Shown piece by piece: positions 61,080 to 64,000 of a stretch of DNA of 64,000 nt. The DNA lies in NCBI GenBank assembly GCA_964477265.1, contig CAYZDJ010000004.1, positions 124,001-188,000 of the forward strand, written 5' to 3'. The notes below the pieces were generated by a model. The model was not told the DNA's origin. It ran no database searches and saw only the letters and a list, made by a program, of their open reading frames with translations. Source of the stretch: CAIVPM01 sp964477265. Its GTDB lineage: Bacteria; Bacteroidota; Bacteroidia; Chitinophagales; Chitinophagaceae. A program made the translations under genes and the position numbers. Each line of letters opens with the position of its first letter. Position 1 is the stretch's first letter.

Positions 61080-62492
61080 TTATTTTTTATTATATATTTC
61101 AACAAAAATCCCTGATTTTTCAAACCGCTTCAGCAAAGTATAATTATTTAAAATTTGGGTATAGAGTTCGGGTTTTTGATTATAAATATTAGCAAAAAAA
61201 ACATATTTGTTTCTCCCATCATAAGCAGCAAAGCATGTAGTATCACCATTTAGGTTTATTTCTTCATTGCTGTAAATATTTGGAAAAAAAGTACCAACCT
61301 CCTGATGATTAATTTTATTAGTTTGCAAATATTTAATTGCCTGATTGCGTAAGTCAAAATATGGTACACCTCGCAAGCTTGCGTCCCAGCCTTGTGCAAA
61401 ACGCTGAGGATATTGCCAAAAATTCCCTGTTATAAGTATAATGATTAAAGACGTTATTAATATTTTTCTATAGCTAAAAAAGTTAAGTATAATATACACA
61501 CACAATAGATGCAGTATTAAAAAGGAAATTGTAAAATACCTGTGTCCAATTGTATTCGTTATTGCAAGGCTAACAATAACAATAATAACTGTAGATAAAA
61601 AAGAAATTGCAAAAAGTAGTTGAACTTTTGCATCTTGTTTAAGTGTTTTTTTTACATGCAATATTGAATAACCAATAAAAATTAATATAGCAATTCTTCC
61701 AAAGTCTGAAAACCTATGTATGACAACAATAACATTAAAAGCAAACTCTTTTAAGTTAACAAAATGGGCCAAGTCTTTCCAAGGCGAATTTGGATGCATT
61801 AAAAAATAACCTTTAGCAGTTATTCGCCATATAATAAATACAATTGAAGGCATTGCAGCCAGAGCATAAGTTATAATATTTTCTTTTCTAAATATAAACA
61901 GTGGCTGCTTTTTGATTTTTATGCAGTAAAAGAAATCAATTAAAAAAAATCCACCGCAAAGCATCATTCCTCTTATGCTGCATAATCCTAAAAGCATTAA
62001 AGCAACAGTTTTTAAAATGTATTTATCCTTGAAGAGTTGGTTTAAAGCCAATAAAAAGAAAAATATTTGTGGCACTTCCTGACCTATAAAAAATGTTTGT
62101 GCCAATATGGTAGGGTCGCAAAAAACAAAACTAACTGCTACTATTTGCTGCCACTTTTTTGTAAAAAAATAGCAAGAAAAATTATGCAACTGCCATATTA
62201 ATCCAAATAAAAAAGGGAGCATTATTAAATGACTGGCAAATAAATTTTTTCCAAATAAACTCCATGTTACAGCAAGTATAAATGATATAAGAGGTGGGTG
62301 ACCTGGATCAAAATTTTCGGGAAAGTTTAAGACAAATAAGTTATTCTCAAACATATAATGTCCCATCTTGGAGGCAAGTAATGTATTATCCCAAAAAAAG
62401 CCAATGTTTTTTGACAGCAAAAAAATAATGCAACAAAACAGACTGATAAATACTGTTTTTTGCACATTTGTATTGTTTGTAACGGCTATCAT
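61080..62492 (-). CDS. GT39-like integral membrane glycosyltransferase
   Basis: 470 residues with about ten or more predicted transmembrane helices. The N-terminal loop NFPENFDPGHPPLISFILA carries the acidic and HPPL pattern of the GT39/PMT/ArnT superfamily (lipid-linked sugar donors), and the C-terminal part is a small soluble region. The acceptor is unknown. It stands between paaC (convergent) and mreD. Family assignment rests on topology and the HPPL loop. Confidence 0.7.
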   Translation of the reverse strand: MIAVTNNTNVQKTVFISLFCCIIFLLSKNIGFFWDNTLLASKMGHYMFENNLFVLNFPENFDPGHPPLISFILAVTWSLFGKNLFASHLIMLPFLFGLIWQLHNFSCYFFTKKWQQIVAVSFVFCDPTILAQTFFIGQEVPQIFFFLLALNQLFKDKYILKTVALMLLGLCSIRGMMLCGGFFLIDFFYCIKIKKQPLFIFRKENIITYALAAMPSIVFIIWRITAKGYFLMHPNSPWKDLAHFVNLKEFAFNVIVVIHRFSDFGRIAILIFIGYSILHVKKTLKQDAKVQLLFAISFLSTVIIVIVSLAITNTIGHRYFTISFLILHLLCVYIILNFFSYRKILITSLIIILITGNFWQYPQRFAQGWDASLRGVPYFDLRNQAIKYLQTNKINHQEVGTFFPNIYSNEEINLNGDTTCFAAYDGRNKYVFFANIYNQKPELYTQILNNYTLLKRFEKSGIFVEIYNKK

Positions 62493-62533
62493 TTTACAGC
62501 TAATTTTTGAACTTGCAAATAGTTAAAAGCCTG

Positions 62534-63067
62534 TTATGCTGTATTGGTTCTGTATTTTGCTTTCCTAAAAAACAATAGTTCTGTAATAAAAATAAGTAGC
62601 AGGCTCATTAAAGTTGTGGCTACAACCTTGCCTATAAAATACATAAAGTTGCCAAACTTTAACCACTCAATAAAAACCAGATAAAAGTGGTGTATAAATG
62701 TTAGCAGCACAATATAAAAACTATAAGGTCCCCAGCCCATGCTTTTAACACTTGGCTCAACAAAACTTTGCTCTGTTGATTCCTGGGCTATAAACAAGCT
62801 TAATAAAAATGGGCGTAAATATGCAATTAATGTACAAGGTGCAGCATGCAATCCTGGGTAGCCCAAAAAATAATCTAACGCCATTCCATAACTAAAACCT
62901 AATACCAGCAAAAACCAACGATTGATAGAAAAAGGCAGCCACAGTATAAATAAAAAATACAGGTATGGCGTAATGTATTGATGCAATGGAGGTACTTTGC
63001 TAAGCACATACACCTGCACAATCAAAAACAAAACAAACCTGATAATATTTTTTAAAACGTTAGTCAC
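62534..63067 (-). CDS. mreD: Rod-shape-determining protein MreD
   Basis: 177 residues with about five hydrophobic segments, including PYLYFLFILWLPFSINRWFLLVLGFSYGMALDYFLGYPGLHAAPC, which is the family core. The start codon is GTG at 63067, overlapping the end of mreC by eight bases, so translation is coupled. MreD links MreC to the elongasome in cell-wall growth. mreB is expected to the right, outside the window. Confidence 0.88.
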   Translation of the reverse strand: MTNVLKNIIRFVLFLIVQVYVLSKVPPLHQYITPYLYFLFILWLPFSINRWFLLVLGFSYGMALDYFLGYPGLHAAPCTLIAYLRPFLLSLFIAQESTEQSFVEPSVKSMGWGPYSFYIVLLTFIHHFYLVFIEWLKFGNFMYFIGKVVATTLMSLLLIFITELLFFRKAKYRTNTA

Positions 63068-63935
63068 CTATAGATTTTAAATGATTTTTTACAGTGGTCG
63101 AATCCAGTTTATGCTGCTCTTCATAATAATGATTGGCAATAATATTTACATGCTGTATGGTATTGAAATTGGTAGCAGTTTTAACCTTTATGGTATAGTT
63201 ATTTCCAACTGCATCAAGCTTAAATTCTGCAACTGTACCTATCATTAACAATGATGGAAATGATGGGGAATAATTGCTGGTAATAATGGTATCGCCTTTT
63301 TTTACATCAACAGCCTTGCTCACATTTTCCATAGTTAGGTAGCTAGGGTCTTTGCCATCCCAGCTTATGTTGGTAGCATATTGTTCTTTACCACGCTTAA
63401 ACATAGCACTCACTTTACTGCTTCTGTTTAACAGGCTCATTACCATGCAGTAGTTATCACTTACACTCACAACCTTGCCTACAATACCAAGTGGCCCCAC
63501 AACACCCATATCCTTTTGCACGCCTTGCCTTGCACCACGTTCCAGTTGAATAAAGTTATATTGCTGGGAAACATTATTGATAACAACACTAGCAGGCAAA
63601 TAGGAATATTTTCTGTAGCGGTTAGAAGTGTCTTTAATCAGGGTATCAACAACAATTTTTATGGAACTGTCCGAAGCTATAAAGTTGGACCTTAGGCTAT
63701 CTCTTAACCTTGCGTTTTCAATGGCAAGCTGCCTATTTACTTCATCAAGTTTAAAATAATTGTTAAACCTGCTGTATTGCGAATTTATTTTACCAGTTAC
63801 TTCATTTGCTTTCACCGAAAAAAAGGCTTCGTGCGTTTTACTGTATTTGCTTAACGTAATCACACACACAATTTGCAGTATTACAAATGTAATAAGGTTA
63901 AGGTATTGTCGTATGAAAAGGAAAATGTTACGCAC
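63060..63935 (-). CDS. mreC: Rod-shape-determining protein MreC
   Basis: About 291 residues from the GTG at 63935 (VRNIFLFIRQYLNLITFVILQ). A longer frame reaches another GTG at 63998, but the extra 21 residues (with LTNNLQLTTNNYT) come from an AACTAACAACTGACAAC-type repeat and are rejected. The single transmembrane helix, a coiled-coil around SRFNNYFKLDEVNRQLAIEN, and two beta domains (SYLPASVVINNVSQQYNFIQLERGARQGV and GVVGPLGIVGKVVSVSDNYCMVM) are typical. mreC and mreD form one operon. Confidence 0.9.
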   Translation of the reverse strand: MRNIFLFIRQYLNLITFVILQIVCVITLSKYSKTHEAFFSVKANEVTGKINSQYSRFNNYFKLDEVNRQLAIENARLRDSLRSNFIASDSSIKIVVDTLIKDTSNRYRKYSYLPASVVINNVSQQYNFIQLERGARQGVQKDMGVVGPLGIVGKVVSVSDNYCMVMSLLNRSSKVSAMFKRGKEQYATNISWDGKDPSYLTMENVSKAVDVKKGDTIITSNYSPSFPSLLMIGTVAEFKLDAVGNNYTIKVKTATNFNTIQHVNIIANHYYEEQHKLDSTTVKNHLKSIGD

Positions 63936-64000
63936 TGTGTAATTGTTAGTTGTCAGTTGTAAATTATTAGTTAAGCTATTTTCTATAAAACTAACCACTA

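Overview
The window is AT-rich chromosomal DNA from a member of the Bacteroidota, most likely a Chitinophagaceae-type bacterium. The evidence is T9SS C-terminal sorting domains on several secreted proteins, a CHU_C/gliding-type C-terminus, a long NusB, a RicT-like PSP1 protein, near absence of Shine-Dalgarno sites, and TAnnTTTG promoter boxes. No rRNA, tRNA, CRISPR array, prophage or complete insertion sequence was seen.

Layout. 1-10 kb: end of an OmpA/PD40 outer-membrane protein, then coaE, yajC, a DUF1573 lipoprotein and nusB on the minus strand, prfA on plus, an aldose-1-epimerase-like gene, a LUD-domain gene, and a small-protein/PadR/PspC operon. 10-18 kb: a 1734-residue adhesin-like PKD protein and an ECF sigma/anti-sigma pair. 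18-34 kb: mainly housekeeping genes (ricT-like, EamA transporter, polA, a very large secreted propeller-like protein, sixA-like, ligA, hemW, tadA). 34-47 kb: outer-membrane proteins, hydrolases, methylmalonyl-CoA epimerase, two secreted CTD proteins, an SDR, an AcpH-like gene, a dienelactone hydrolase and truB. 47-54 kb: three consecutive T9SS-secreted proteins (sulfatase, DUF3616-like, pectinesterase) with near-duplicate C-terminal regions. 54-64 kb: glutaryl-CoA dehydrogenase, panC, comF, a phenylacetyl-CoA epoxidase operon (paaA, paaB, paaC), a GT39-like membrane protein and mreD/mreC.

The most unusual feature is the repeat content. Two genes for S23/IVP-type four-helix-bundle proteins sit inside the paa operon, one in each junction (paaA-paaB and paaB-paaC). 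Each is bounded by imperfect inverted repeats, which resembles the intervening sequences of 23S rRNA but lies in a protein-coding operon. The same classes of short degenerate repeats, plus GC-rich palindromes, occur between genes and also in frame inside polA, ligA, paaB, paaC and secreted proteins. A 168-bp element with terminal inverted repeats is present twice in opposite orientation (two mismatches), flanking a three-gene block, and REP-like and MITE-like palindromes fill other gaps. The genome appears to be shaped by small non-autonomous elements that tolerate, and are translated in, coding sequence.

Coordinates and motifs were read by eye. Family names rest on recognised motifs and not on database searches.
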